Shown here: piece by piece, positions 52,759-63,376 of the stretch
Layout: the number at the start of each line of letters is the position of its first letter
Position numbering within the stretch: the stretch's first letter is position 1
NCBI RefSeq assembly: GCF_900078315.1
Contig: NZ_FKBS01000017.1
Span: 427,649-491,648, forward strand
From: Bordetella ansorpii
Lineage (GTDB): Bacteria > Pseudomonadota > Gammaproteobacteria > Burkholderiales > Burkholderiaceae_B
DNA length: 64,000 nt
Direction of reading: 5' to 3'
Made by a program: the position numbers and the translations under genes
The notes under the pieces: model-generated
Seen by the model: only the letters and a program-made list of their open reading frames with translations
The model's database searches: none
Told to the model about the DNA's origin: nothing

Positions 52759-53592
52759 CTACGGCCTGGCGGAAGCGGCCATCATGCCCGCCCACTGGCT
52801 CAACATCTGATCCCTCGCCCGCAGCCCCGCCGCCGGCGCCGTCGCCTTCTCGTCCTGGATCAGGCGCGCGAACACCACCTGGCGCCCGTCCTTGCGCGCC
52901 CAGCCCACGAACCAGCCATAGGCATGCTCGCGGTCGTATCTGCCGTTATCGCCCGGAGATCCCGTGCCCGTCTTGCCGTAGACATGCCATCCCTCGCGCG
53001 ACGGATCGATCTCGAACAGCGGCTCGACCATGCCATAGACCTCGGGCCTGACCGGCAACCGCCGGTTCACCAGCTTGCGCAGGAAACCGATCTGCTCCAT
53101 CGGCGAGACGCGCAGCGACGATACGATCCACGCGCCATCCAGGCCATTGTGCTTGCCGGCGTCGCCTGACACGTCTTCGTTGCCGTACTGGAATGCCGTG
53201 GCGTATTGCTGGAAGCGCTTCTGACCCAGCCGCCTGGCGACCTGCTGCGAATACCAGACGATGGAGTATTTGATCCAGCGTTCGGGATCGGCGGGCTTGC
53301 GCCATTCCTCGCCGCCCCAGTCGGGGTACGTCGATTCGTATGACCACGTCGGCGTGTGTGCGTCTTGCAGGATGCCCGCGTCGAAGCCCATCAGGGCGAT
53401 GGGCAGCTTGAACGACGAGGCGGGCGTGTAGCGCGACGTGCAATCGCCCTGCGTACCCTGCTGGACCAGGATGCGGCCATCGGAGGCATCGGCGACGAGG
53501 GTGCACAGCATGCGCGCCGATGCGGGCAAGGCGGTCAAGGCGGAGCAGGACAGCGCGGCAGTCAATGCATGGCGCAGATAGCGTCGGATCAT
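52759..53592 (-). CDS. Class D (OXA-type) beta-lactamase
   Basis: A 277-residue exported serine beta-lactamase with a signal peptide (to about ASA at residues 25-27). The active-site tetrad is Ser59-Ser-Phe-Lys62 (SSFK in place of the common STFK). Other class D motifs are Ser110-Ile-Val (SIVWYSQQ), Tyr136-Gly-Asn (FQYGNEDVSG), and Lys207-Thr-Gly (VYGKTGTGSP), with YGWFVGW downstream. It should hydrolyse penicillins. Chromosomal OXA enzymes are known in Achromobacter and relatives. No mobile element flanks it, so it looks resident. The ATG at 53592 is chosen over a TTG 9 bp earlier. Confidence 0.92.
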   Translation of the reverse strand: MIRRYLRHALTAALSCSALTALPASARMLCTLVADASDGRILVQQGTQGDCTSRYTPASSFKLPIALMGFDAGILQDAHTPTWSYESTYPDWGGEEWRKPADPERWIKYSIVWYSQQVARRLGQKRFQQYATAFQYGNEDVSGDAGKHNGLDGAWIVSSLRVSPMEQIGFLRKLVNRRLPVRPEVYGMVEPLFEIDPSREGWHVYGKTGTGSPGDNGRYDREHAYGWFVGWARKDGRQVVFARLIQDEKATAPAAGLRARDQMLSQWAGMMAASARP

Positions 53593-53608
53593 GGCCAACA
53601 ACCCGATA

Positions 53609-54694
53609 TCACGACACGCCCGGCGGCGGATTCGTCTGGTCGCCCACCTCTTCCGGCGGCGAGAACAGATCCCAGCACGCCACGAACAGCGCGGCGATCA
53701 ACGGTCCGATGACGAAGCCGTTCAGGCCGAACAGCGCCATGCCGCCCAGCGTGGAAATCAGCACCAGATAATCAGGCAGCTTGGTGTCCTTGCCCACCAG
53801 GATGGGGCGCAGCACGTTGTCGACCATGCCGATGACCAGCACGCCGAACAGGATCAGCACGATGCCCTGCCAGGTGTCGCCCGTCAGCAGGAAATAGATG
53901 GCCACCGGCGCCCAGATCAGGCCCGCGCCGATGGCCGGCAGCAGCGACAGGAACGCCATCACCACGCCCCACAGCAGCGCGCCCTGGATGCCCAGCACCC
54001 AGAAGATGATGCCGCCCAGCGTGCCCTGCGCGGCGGCCACGGCGACGTTGCCCTTGACCGTGGCGCGGATCACCGTGGTGAACTTGCGGAACAGATGCTG
54101 CTTGTGCATGTCGGACAGCGGCACGGCGCGGCGCACGCGGCGCGACAGGGCCGAGCCGTCGCGAAGCAGGAAGAACAGCAGATACATCATCACGCCGAAG
54201 CTGATGAGGAACTGGAACGTGTCCTGGCCGATGTTGAACGCCTGGGTCGCCAGGAACTGGCTGGCCTGCATGGCGCCGGACGTGAGCTTGTCCTGGATGC
54301 TCCTGACGTCGCCGACGTCGAAGCGCGCCAGCATGTCGTGCACGGGTTCGGGCAGCGCGCTGATGGCCTGCTGGAAGAACTTGCCGAAATCCAGGTTGCC
54401 GGAACGCATGCTTTGATAGAGATTGGCGCCTTCCTGCACCAGCGCGCCCGCGATCATGGCCAGCGGCAGGATGACCAGCAGCAGCACCATGGCCAGCGTG
54501 AGCAACGCGGCCAGATTGCGCCGTCCGCCCACACGGTTGATGATGCGGCGCTGCACCGGCGCGAACAGGATCGCCAGCGTGCCGCCCCAGAACACGGCGC
54601 TCCAGAACGGCAGGAGCACCCACGCGAAGGCAAGGGAAACCACGATCAGCAGGTAGTGGAACGTTCTGCTGTGCATCAAGCTGATCTTGCTCAT
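53609..54694 (-). CDS. AI-2E transporter family (PerM/YdiK-type) membrane protein
   Basis: A 361-residue protein with about seven to eight membrane helices. Conserved family stretches include the ALLWGVVMAFLSLLPAIGAGLIWAP region and MVDNVLRPILVGK followed by FVIGPLIAALF. Members are proposed efflux or signalling-molecule transporters; the AI-2 link rests on TqsA and should not be assumed here. The ATG at 54694 is chosen because it opens into the first hydrophobic helix. It lies 16 bp upstream of the beta-lactamase gene on the same strand. Confidence 0.85.
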   Translation of the reverse strand: MSKISLMHSRTFHYLLIVVSLAFAWVLLPFWSAVFWGGTLAILFAPVQRRIINRVGGRRNLAALLTLAMVLLLVILPLAMIAGALVQEGANLYQSMRSGNLDFGKFFQQAISALPEPVHDMLARFDVGDVRSIQDKLTSGAMQASQFLATQAFNIGQDTFQFLISFGVMMYLLFFLLRDGSALSRRVRRAVPLSDMHKQHLFRKFTTVIRATVKGNVAVAAAQGTLGGIIFWVLGIQGALLWGVVMAFLSLLPAIGAGLIWAPVAIYFLLTGDTWQGIVLILFGVLVIGMVDNVLRPILVGKDTKLPDYLVLISTLGGMALFGLNGFVIGPLIAALFVACWDLFSPPEEVGDQTNPPPGVS

Positions 54695-54753
54695 GAGCCA
54701 TCCATAGGGCCGCGCCCTGCGCGAGGACCGGCCATTGTACGAGTTACAAAGAA

Positions 54754-55461
54754 TCAAGGAGTGGGCGGCTTCAGCGCGCTCAACTGGCGCTGTGCCGCGT
54801 CGATGTCGCCCGATCGGCCATTGAGCCGCGCCAGAAGCGTATTGAATTGCGCCTGGACCGAGGGATCCCGCACCTGCGCCAGCACGCCATCCACCAGCAG
54901 TTGCTCCTCATGCGATTGCGCATAGGCGGCCACGCGCCCCGCATCGCCCAAGGTGTCCTCCATCGTGGGATACAACGCCAGCAAGGTGCCGGCAGGCTCG
55001 GTCACCGCCTTGTGATACGCCGGCGTGAAAGCCTGCTTCAGATCGTCCGCCTGCAGCAACGCCGCGCGCGCCTCGTCGGCCCGCGCACGCGCCTTCAGCA
55101 GGGCCTGCCTCGATTGCGCCAGGCGCGTCTGCAATGCCTGGAACCGCCTGCCGCGCGCCGCGACCTCGGCCAGGCTGTGCAGCGTCAAAACGCGCACCGC
55201 CTCGCCCATGTCCGCCATGCTGTCCTTCAACGTCTCCTGGAAATCGCCGATGACCTCGTACTGGCGGGTGTAGCCGCCCAGCGCCTCGCGCTCAGGCTCG
55301 GACGGCGGGCGCACCAGCGCGCCGGGCGCCGCGGTCACGCGGGTCTGCAGGAACAGGATGAAGGCGGCGCGCTGCTGCGGCTCGCGATCCACGCAGCCGG
55401 CCAGCGCCAGCAGGCACAGGCCAAGCACACAATAGAACGGGCGGTACAAGGAGGGTCGCAT
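54754..55461 (-). CDS. DUF3053-family lipoprotein (YiaF-like)
   Basis: A 235-residue predicted lipoprotein: signal peptide ending in the lipobox LALAGC (Cys23). The mature part begins DREPQQRAAFILFLQTRV, very like E. coli YiaF (DUF3053), and is mostly alpha-helical with a coiled-coil-like stretch around residues 105-145 (ALQTRLAQSRQALLKARARADEARAALLQADDLKQAFTPAYHKAV, described by these flanks). Function of the family is unknown. It is upstream of the AI-2E-family gene on the same strand. Confidence 0.8.
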   Translation of the reverse strand: MRPSLYRPFYCVLGLCLLALAGCVDREPQQRAAFILFLQTRVTAAPGALVRPPSEPEREALGGYTRQYEVIGDFQETLKDSMADMGEAVRVLTLHSLAEVAARGRRFQALQTRLAQSRQALLKARARADEARAALLQADDLKQAFTPAYHKAVTEPAGTLLALYPTMEDTLGDAGRVAAYAQSHEEQLLVDGVLAQVRDPSVQAQFNTLLARLNGRSGDIDAAQRQLSALKPPTP

Positions 55462-56034
55462 CGGCGGGCAAATTCAAGCGGCGCTGCGCAGCTTATCCCA
55501 CGGCAAGCCTGGCGGCGCGCTGGCGTGGAAATTGTTGCCATCGAAGCGGACTGTGACAGAGGCGCGACAAAACATCTTGACAAAACAAGTGGTTACGCAT
55601 ATAGTGTTGAAAGTTTGCCTCAGCAGCCACAGAATAATCACGCAAAACAGCTGCGGCCCCCGTCTGGTATCGACCTTCCCCAAGATCCATCCAACGTCCT
55701 GACCGAGCCATTCATCAAGTCAGGCGGTCGAACCTTTATCGGGTTTCCGATGCGCTAATCGGCAAACCAGTTCTCGTGCCCTTGGGCCGAGTCACCCTGC
55801 GTCGAAAAGTGCATCCCAGGTGCCTTGCATCGGCGTATTCACCCCGGCGATGCCTCGCATTTCCCCGGCATGGCAGGCGCCTTTGGCCCTGGCTTCGGAA
55901 CGCAGCCGTCTTGTCACGTCATCGCGATTTTGCGGTCACGCTGTTGCAACGCGTTCGGGCCATATTGGTCCGTTCTTTACGCTCGGGTTCGCCCGCGCAT
56001 GGCAGTCCCCATAACAACTCAAAAAGAGAATCCC
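55462..56034. other. 573-bp intergenic region with a strong plus-strand promoter
   Basis: No convincing gene was found. A near-consensus promoter lies at 55577-55605 reading right, with no gene start for about 420 bp. A long bulged hairpin occurs near 55742-55768 (GGTTT-CCGAT paired with ATCGG-AAACC). The stretch could be a long leader of the 93-residue gene at 56035 or a separate small RNA. Confidence 0.5.
55577..55605 (+). promoter_or_regulatory. Near-consensus sigma70 promoter without an adjacent gene
   Basis: A perfect TTGACA (55577-55582) and TATAGT (55600-55605) with a 17-bp spacer. Transcription would begin near 55612 and run rightward. Confidence 0.75.
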
Positions 56035-56316
56035 ATGAAAAAAACGATCACCCCCATGTTGCTGCGCCGTCCGCAGCACACCTCGCTGGACGACACGCCC
56101 ATCCACGTCGGCGACATCGTCTATCTGCAGCCGGCGGAAGGCCCGTCCATCCGCGCCCAGGTCATCTACAACGCGCCGTTGAACGGCACGGTCACCTACA
56201 CCACCGACCTGGTCCGCTGCAACGGCAGCGACGCCGGCAAGCAGACGCGCATCCGCTTCCGCCACGAGCACGTGCATCGCATCGAACCGGTGCAGCGCCA
56301 CGCGGCCGCCTGCTGA
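56035..56316 (+). CDS. Hypothetical small protein (93 residues)
   Basis: A 93-residue soluble protein with an AAAGAGA ribosome-binding region just before the ATG. It begins MKKTITPMLLRRPQHTSL and is rich in beta-type segments (HVGDIVYLQPAEGPSIRAQVIYNAPLNGTVTY, shown by its start). A basic, His-rich stretch RIRFRHEHVHRIEPVQRH lies at the C-terminus. No signal peptide or family is recognised. The fold might be a small beta-barrel of SH3/KOW type, but that is a guess. It may be expressed from the promoter at 55577. Confidence 0.6.
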   Translation: MKKTITPMLLRRPQHTSLDDTPIHVGDIVYLQPAEGPSIRAQVIYNAPLNGTVTYTTDLVRCNGSDAGKQTRIRFRHEHVHRIEPVQRHAAAC

Positions 56317-56328
56317 TACCTTGTCACC

Positions 56329-56354
56329 GCATGGGCACGAGCACGTGCCCATGC
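56329..56354. other. Strong hairpin between the small protein and cytochrome b genes
   Basis: GCATGGGCACG and CGTGCCCATGC form a perfect 11-bp stem with a 4-nt loop, 13 bp after the small-protein stop. No T-run follows, so it may be a Rho-assisted end or an operator for the cytochrome b gene. Confidence 0.6.
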
Positions 56355-56394
56355 GTGCTAGAGTGCCCCGGTTCCCCACTCCAGCAGCCCCGCC

Positions 56395-57084
56395 ATGCCC
56401 TATTCCCGCCACTCGGTGCGCATCTGGGATGTGCCCACCCGACTGTTCCACTGGGCGTTCGCCGCCTGTGTCGTCGGCGCCTACGTCTGTGTGAAGCTGG
56501 GCGGCCTATATATGGACTGGCACGTGCGCCTGGGCCTGGCGGCCTTCGGCCTGGTGGTGTTCCGCGTCATCTGGGGCTTCATCGGCCCGCGCCATGCCCG
56601 TTTCTTCAACTTCGTGCGGGGGCCGGGCGCGCTGATGGCCTACCTGCGCGGCGCCTCGGCGCAAGGCGGCCACAATCCCCTGGGCGCGCTGTCGGTGCTG
56701 GCCATGCTGCTGGCCATCGGCGTACAGGCCGCCTCGGGCCTGTTCATCACCGACGACATCATGGTGCAGGGCCCGTTGTATGGCCGGATCGACGAGTCCT
56801 CGTCCAGCTTCCTGGCCTGGCTGCATCACAACAACGAGTGGATCATGGTGGCGCTGGTGGCGCTGCACTTGGCCGCCATCGCCTGGTATGCGCTGGTGCG
56901 CCGCCAGAAGCTGGTGCGCGCGATGATCTCCGGCGACATGCCTGCCGGCCAACTGGCCGACGACGCCCAACCCAGTGAAGATGGTCCCGCCGTATGGCTG
57001 CGGGGCCTGGTGCTGGCCGCCTGTGTGGCCGGCCTGGTGTGGTGGATACAGTCGCTGGAAGTGACGGCCTCGATGTCGTACTGA
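56395..57084 (+). CDS. Cytochrome b561-family membrane protein
   Basis: A 229-residue di-haem-type cytochrome b of the Ni/Fe-hydrogenase/cytochrome b561 group. Four main membrane helices carry the likely haem-ligand histidines in TRLFHWAFAACVVGAYV, WHVRLGLAAFGLVVFRVIWG and WIMVALVALHLAAIAWY (each shown as a segment), and a fifth C-terminal helix is present. It passes electrons between quinol and periplasmic cytochromes. It converges with a cytochrome c' gene 28 bp away; b561 and c' genes are often neighbours, which suggests they are partners. Confidence 0.87.
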   Translation: MPYSRHSVRIWDVPTRLFHWAFAACVVGAYVCVKLGGLYMDWHVRLGLAAFGLVVFRVIWGFIGPRHARFFNFVRGPGALMAYLRGASAQGGHNPLGALSVLAMLLAIGVQAASGLFITDDIMVQGPLYGRIDESSSSFLAWLHHNNEWIMVALVALHLAAIAWYALVRRQKLVRAMISGDMPAGQLADDAQPSEDGPAVWLRGLVLAACVAGLVWWIQSLEVTASMSY

Positions 57085-57112
57085 CACCGGGCCGCCCCGG
57101 GGGCCGGAAGCC

Positions 57113-57568
57113 TCAGCGCTTCTGGCGGTAGGAGTCGTGGCAGGCCTTGCAACTGGCGCCCACGTCGCCATAGGCGGCGCGCAGTTGCGCCAGATCGCCC
57201 GAATCGGCGGCCGCGGCCAGCTTGTCCACATTGGCCCGGAAGGCGTCCTGCTTCTGCTTGAAGTCGGCCGCGTCGCTCCAGACCGCGGGCAGCGCGTGGC
57301 CGCCTTCGGTGCCGGGACCAAAGGCCGCCCACGGCAGCGCGGACAGCGTCTGCAGGACTTGCACGTTGGCCTTGACCTGGGCGGCGTCGAACGGCGCCTG
57401 GCCGCGCACCACCGGCTGCATGCGGCCGAAGTGCGACGCGATCAGGGACAGGGCCGATTGGCGGTACTTGACGGCGTCTTCAGGCTTTGCGAATTGCGCT
57501 TGCGTCGGAGCCGCCCAGAAGGCGGCCCCCGTACAGGCCACCAGAGCGGCCGCAAACAATTTCTTCAT
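57113..57568 (-). CDS. Cytochrome c'
   Basis: A 151-residue exported cytochrome with signal peptide MKKLFAAALVACTGAAFW to about TQA-QF. It has a single CxxCH near the C-terminus (ASCKACHDSYRQKR), the arrangement of four-helix-bundle class II cytochromes c'. These bind nitric oxide and other gases and protect against nitrosative stress. It is convergent with the cytochrome b561 gene. Confidence 0.9.
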   Translation of the reverse strand: MKKLFAAALVACTGAAFWAAPTQAQFAKPEDAVKYRQSALSLIASHFGRMQPVVRGQAPFDAAQVKANVQVLQTLSALPWAAFGPGTEGGHALPAVWSDAADFKQKQDAFRANVDKLAAAADSGDLAQLRAAYGDVGASCKACHDSYRQKR

Positions 57569-57678
57569 CAGTCAACTCCTGGAGTGAATCGAAAAGTGCG
57601 CGCCCGCGGCACGCACCGCATCGACGACTACCCGGAGTGGACGTGAGCGGCGCGCGCGTTCCTCGCGCCCCGCTTGGA

Positions 57679-59930
<2,252 letters not shown>

Positions 59931-59964
59931 CGCTCGGTCGCGGGTCGCGGCATCCAGAAACGCG

Positions 59965-59992
59965 AAGGCGGACCACGAGGGTCCGCCTTTTT
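59965..59992 (+). terminator. Intrinsic terminator after the GST gene
   Basis: AAGGCGGACC and GGTCCGCCTT form a perfect 10-bp stem with a 5-nt loop, followed by T residues on the plus strand. Confidence 0.9.
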
Positions 59993-60113
59993 GTCTGCCG
60001 CGCGTGCGGTGCGCCATGCCGCGCCAACCCGTCGCGCCAACCCGTCGCGGCATGCCGGTGGCATGAGATCCCGAGCGCCCTCGTGATGAGGGCTCGGCGG
60101 ACGCCGTCCCGGC

Positions 60114-60929
60114 TCAGGCAAACGCCTGCCAGGCCTTCACCAGCATGTACGCCGACAGGGCGAACAGCAGGCAGGCGAACACCCGCTTGAGCGTGGCCAC
60201 CGGCAGCTTGTGCGCCATGCGCGCCCCCGCGGGCGCCGTCAGCACGCTGGCGCAGACCAGCGCCAGCAGCGCGGGCCAATAGATGAAGCCCAGCATGCCG
60301 GGTTGCATGCTTTCTTCCCGGATGCCCGACAGCACGTAGCCCACGCTGTTGGCCAAGGCGATCGGAAAGCCCAGGGCGGCGGAGGTCGACACGGCGCTGT
60401 GCAGCGCCACGTTGCACCACACCATGAACGGCACCGACAGGAAGCCGCCGCCCGCGCCCACCAGGCCCGAGATGAAGCCGATGCCCACGCCGGCCGCGCT
60501 GGTGCCGGCGAAACCCGGCATCTGGCGGCTGGGCTTGGGCTTGGTGTTGCGCAGCATGTTGAAGGCCGAATAGCCCACGAACAACGAGAAGAACAGCGAC
60601 AGCCAGGCCGTGTTCAAGGCGGCGAACGCCGCGCCGCCCGACAGCAGGCCGCCGACGATGATGCCCGGCGCCATCGCGAACACGATGCGCCACTGGATGG
60701 TGCCCTTCTTCTGGTGCGCGCGGATGCTGGACAGCGAGGTGAACAGGATCGAGGTCATCGACGTGGCGATGGCCGCGTGCACGACCAGATCCCGGGGCAT
60801 GCCCTGCAGGGTGAAGATCATGGTGAGGAACGGCACCAGCAGCATGCCGCCACCGATGCCCAGCAAACCCGCGGCGAAGCCGGCCACTGCGCCCAATGCC
60901 AGCAGGCACAGCATGATCGAGATATCCAC
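60114..60929 (-). CDS. TauE/SafE-family sulfite/organic-anion exporter
   Basis: A 271-residue membrane protein with about eight helices and two halves, each carrying the family glycine motif: GLLGIGGGMLLVPFL near the N-terminus and GLVGAGGGFLSVPFM in the middle. Members export sulfite, sulfoacetate or related anions. It starts with GTG at 60929, with GGGGAG 6 nt upstream. It follows mnmA on the same strand after 109 bp. Specific substrate unknown. Confidence 0.9.
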   Translation of the reverse strand: MDISIMLCLLALGAVAGFAAGLLGIGGGMLLVPFLTMIFTLQGMPRDLVVHAAIATSMTSILFTSLSSIRAHQKKGTIQWRIVFAMAPGIIVGGLLSGGAAFAALNTAWLSLFFSLFVGYSAFNMLRNTKPKPSRQMPGFAGTSAAGVGIGFISGLVGAGGGFLSVPFMVWCNVALHSAVSTSAALGFPIALANSVGYVLSGIREESMQPGMLGFIYWPALLALVCASVLTAPAGARMAHKLPVATLKRVFACLLFALSAYMLVKAWQAFA

Positions 60930-61038
60930 GCGAAGCTCCCCTTCCCTTTATATGAGCGGCAGGCCGCTACCTGGCGCCGCGCGCGCCTGTGCTGATGATG
61001 GCCGTGGAAAATGCGTGCGCATCCCCACCGCCGCGCGA

Positions 61039-62154
61039 TCACGCGATGATACCGCCCCCCAGGCACACATCGCCGTCATACAGCACGGCCGACTGGCCGG
61101 GCGTGACGGCCCACTGGTCCTGCGTGAAGGCCAGCCGGAAGGCGGCCTCGCCGGCGTCCGTCAGCACGCAGGCGGCATCGGCCTGCCGGTAGCGGGTCTT
61201 CGCGCCGTACGTGGCGGCGGCGGGCGCATGACCGGCGATCCAGCTGGCGTCCTGCGCCTTCAACTCATTGGACAGCAGCCACGGGTGATCGTGGCCCTGT
61301 ACGACGTACAGCACGTTCTTTTCTAGGTCCTTGCGCGCCGCATACCAGGCATCGGCGGTGCCATCGTCGTTCTGGCGTCCCTTCACGCCGCCCACGCCCA
61401 GCCCCTTGCGCTGGCCCATCGTGTAGAAGGACAGGCCATGGTGCGTGCCGACCTTCTGCCCCTCGGGCGTCAGGATGGGGCCGGGCGCGGTGGGCAGATA
61501 GCGGTTGAGGAATTCGCGGAACGGGCGTTCGCCGATGAAGCAGATGCCGGTGGAGTCTTTCTTGGCCGCGTTGTGCAGGCCGATCTCGTGCGCGATGCGG
61601 CGCACTTCGGTCTTGTGCAGCTCGCCCAGCGGGAACAGCGTGCGCGCCAGTTGCGCCTGGTTCAGGCGGTGCAGGAAGTAGCTCTGGTCCTTGCTGGCGT
61701 CCACGGCCTTCAGCAGCTGGTGCTCGGGGCCGCCGGGGCCGTCGATCGTGCGCCGGCGCGCGTAATGGCCCGTGGCGATGTGCTCGGCGCCCAACGCCAT
61801 GGCGTGGTCGAGGAAGGCCTTGAACTTGATTTCGGCATTGCACAGCACGTCGGGATTCGGCGTGCGGCCGGCGGCGTATTCGCGCAGGAAGTCGGCGAAG
61901 ACGCGGTCTTTGTACTCGGAGGCGAAGTTGACGAATTCGAAATCCACGCCGATGCGGTCGGCCACGCTGGCGGCGTCCAGCAGGTCTTGCCGGGTGGAGC
62001 AGTATTCGGAATCGTCATCGTCTTCCCAGTTCTTCATGAACAGGCCGACGACCTCATAGCCTTGTTGCTTGAGCAGCCAGGCGGTGACGGAGGAATCGAC
62101 GCCGCCGGACATGCCGACGACGACGCGGCCAGGCTTGGTGGGGGATACGGACAT
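61039..62154 (-). CDS. mnmA: tRNA-specific 2-thiouridylase MnmA
   Basis: A 371-residue tRNA-modifying enzyme (E. coli MnmA is 368). The PP-loop ATP-pyrophosphatase motif is [10 protein letters not shown]. The two catalytic cysteines are in [12 protein letters not shown] and [10 protein letters not shown]. The motif [10 protein letters not shown] follows. It installs the 2-thio group on U34 of tRNAs for Lys, Glu and Gln using sulfur relayed from IscS. A LysR-family gene lies 47 bp upstream on the same strand. Confidence 0.97.
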   Translation of the reverse strand: MSVSPTKPGRVVVGMSGGVDSSVTAWLLKQQGYEVVGLFMKNWEDDDDSEYCSTRQDLLDAASVADRIGVDFEFVNFASEYKDRVFADFLREYAAGRTPNPDVLCNAEIKFKAFLDHAMALGAEHIATGHYARRRTIDGPGGPEHQLLKAVDASKDQSYFLHRLNQAQLARTLFPLGELHKTEVRRIAHEIGLHNAAKKDSTGICFIGERPFREFLNRYLPTAPGPILTPEGQKVGTHHGLSFYTMGQRKGLGVGGVKGRQNDDGTADAWYAARKDLEKNVLYVVQGHDHPWLLSNELKAQDASWIAGHAPAAATYGAKTRYRQADAACVLTDAGEAAFRLAFTQDQWAVTPGQSAVLYDGDVCLGGGIIA

Positions 62155-62201
62155 GATGGCGATATTTTATCTGTAGGGCATGGCGGCGGGGTGCGGTGGC
62201 G

Positions 62202-63161
62202 TCAGGCGGCGGCGCCCGGCGCAAGCACGAGGGCGTGTGCGGCCCCGGCGTGGCCTTGCGCGTCGGGCCGCGGCTCGGCCGCCAGCGACACCTCCATCAG
62301 CCAGGCCCGGAACGCCTGCAGCATGGGCAGGCTGGCCTTCTGCTCCGGGTAGCACAGGTAATAGCCCTGCCGAGCGCGAATCGGCAACTGCGCTGGCACG
62401 ACCAGCGTGCCGTCCAGCAGCTCGTCGCCGATCAGGCAGCGCGGGATCAGCGCGATGCCGAAGCCCGCGGCAGCGGCCTGCGACAGCAGTGCGTACTGGT
62501 CGAAGCGCGCGCCTTCGCGGGCGCGGCGCGTATCGCAGCCGGCCTGTTCCAGCCAGTCCAGCCAGCCTTCCAGCGCGGAGGTATGGTGCAGCAGCGGATA
62601 GTCCAGCAGTTCGGCTGCCTGGGCGCCTTCGTGCGGAATCAGGCGGGGGCTGCATACCGGCACCACGTCTCGGCCCACGATGTAGTCCGCCCCGCTGCCG
62701 GGCCAGATGCCCTCGCCGAAGCGCACGGCGGCGTCCAGTTCCGGGGTGGAGAAATCGTAGCCCTGGCGATGCGGCAGGAATTCCACATGGATGTCGGGCC
62801 GCAGGCGCATGAAGGCCGCCAGCCGGGGAATCAGCCACCGGGCGCCGAACGTGGGCATGCAGGTCAGGTGCAGCGTGCCGCCGCGCCCCTGGTGCGCCAT
62901 CAACTCCACCGTGGCCGCCTCGATCTGTCCCAGACCCGCCTGGATTTTCTTCAGATAGGCCTGGCCGGCCTCGGTCAGCACCAGGCCTTGCCGGATCCGC
63001 AGGAATAGCTGGACGCCGACGAAATCTTCCAGATGCTTGACCTGCTTGCTGACCGCGCCCTGCGTGACGCACAGCTCCTGCGCCGCGCGCGTGAAGCTGC
63101 TGTGGCGGGCGGCGACCTCAAAGGCCTGTAAATCAGTAAGGGAGGGGCAAAATCGACGCAT
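62202..63161 (-). CDS. LysR-family transcriptional regulator (GcvA-like)
   Basis: A 319-residue regulator. The N-terminal winged helix-turn-helix is LQAFEVAARHSSFTRAAQELCVTQGAVSKQVKHLE (segment positions about 11-45). A C-terminal effector-binding domain of periplasmic-protein fold follows. The FEVAARHSSFTRAA-L-VTQGAVS pattern is typical of the GcvA/AmpR-like branch. It is divergent from the Bug-type receptor gene at 63377, so that gene and any transporter downstream are its likely target. The effector is unknown. Confidence 0.92.
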   Translation of the reverse strand: MRRFCPSLTDLQAFEVAARHSSFTRAAQELCVTQGAVSKQVKHLEDFVGVQLFLRIRQGLVLTEAGQAYLKKIQAGLGQIEAATVELMAHQGRGGTLHLTCMPTFGARWLIPRLAAFMRLRPDIHVEFLPHRQGYDFSTPELDAAVRFGEGIWPGSGADYIVGRDVVPVCSPRLIPHEGAQAAELLDYPLLHHTSALEGWLDWLEQAGCDTRRAREGARFDQYALLSQAAAAGFGIALIPRCLIGDELLDGTLVVPAQLPIRARQGYYLCYPEQKASLPMLQAFRAWLMEVSLAAEPRPDAQGHAGAAHALVLAPGAAA

Positions 63162-63376
63162 GGGGGCACCCGGCGCCCGATGCGCACGGGAGGAATGGGA
63201 AACGGAGGGATCGCCGGGCGATGCCGGGCGCGATGCCGGCCAGCCATGACCAAACGGAATAGATTACGGAGAATCTTTCGTTTGCGCAAATCGTGCGCGT
63301 CCCGCCAGAATCGAGGGTCGTGCCGATCTTTGCGGCCTTCCTTCTTAAAACAGCTATCCCCCCAAGGAAAGAAATC
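63162..63376. other. Divergent intergenic region lysR / Bug receptor
   Basis: About 215 bp likely to hold both promoters and LysR-binding sites. The stretch 63240-63310 is less GC-rich than its surroundings. AAGGAAAG at 63364-63371 is the ribosome-binding site of the receptor gene. No operator could be identified by eye. Confidence 0.45.
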
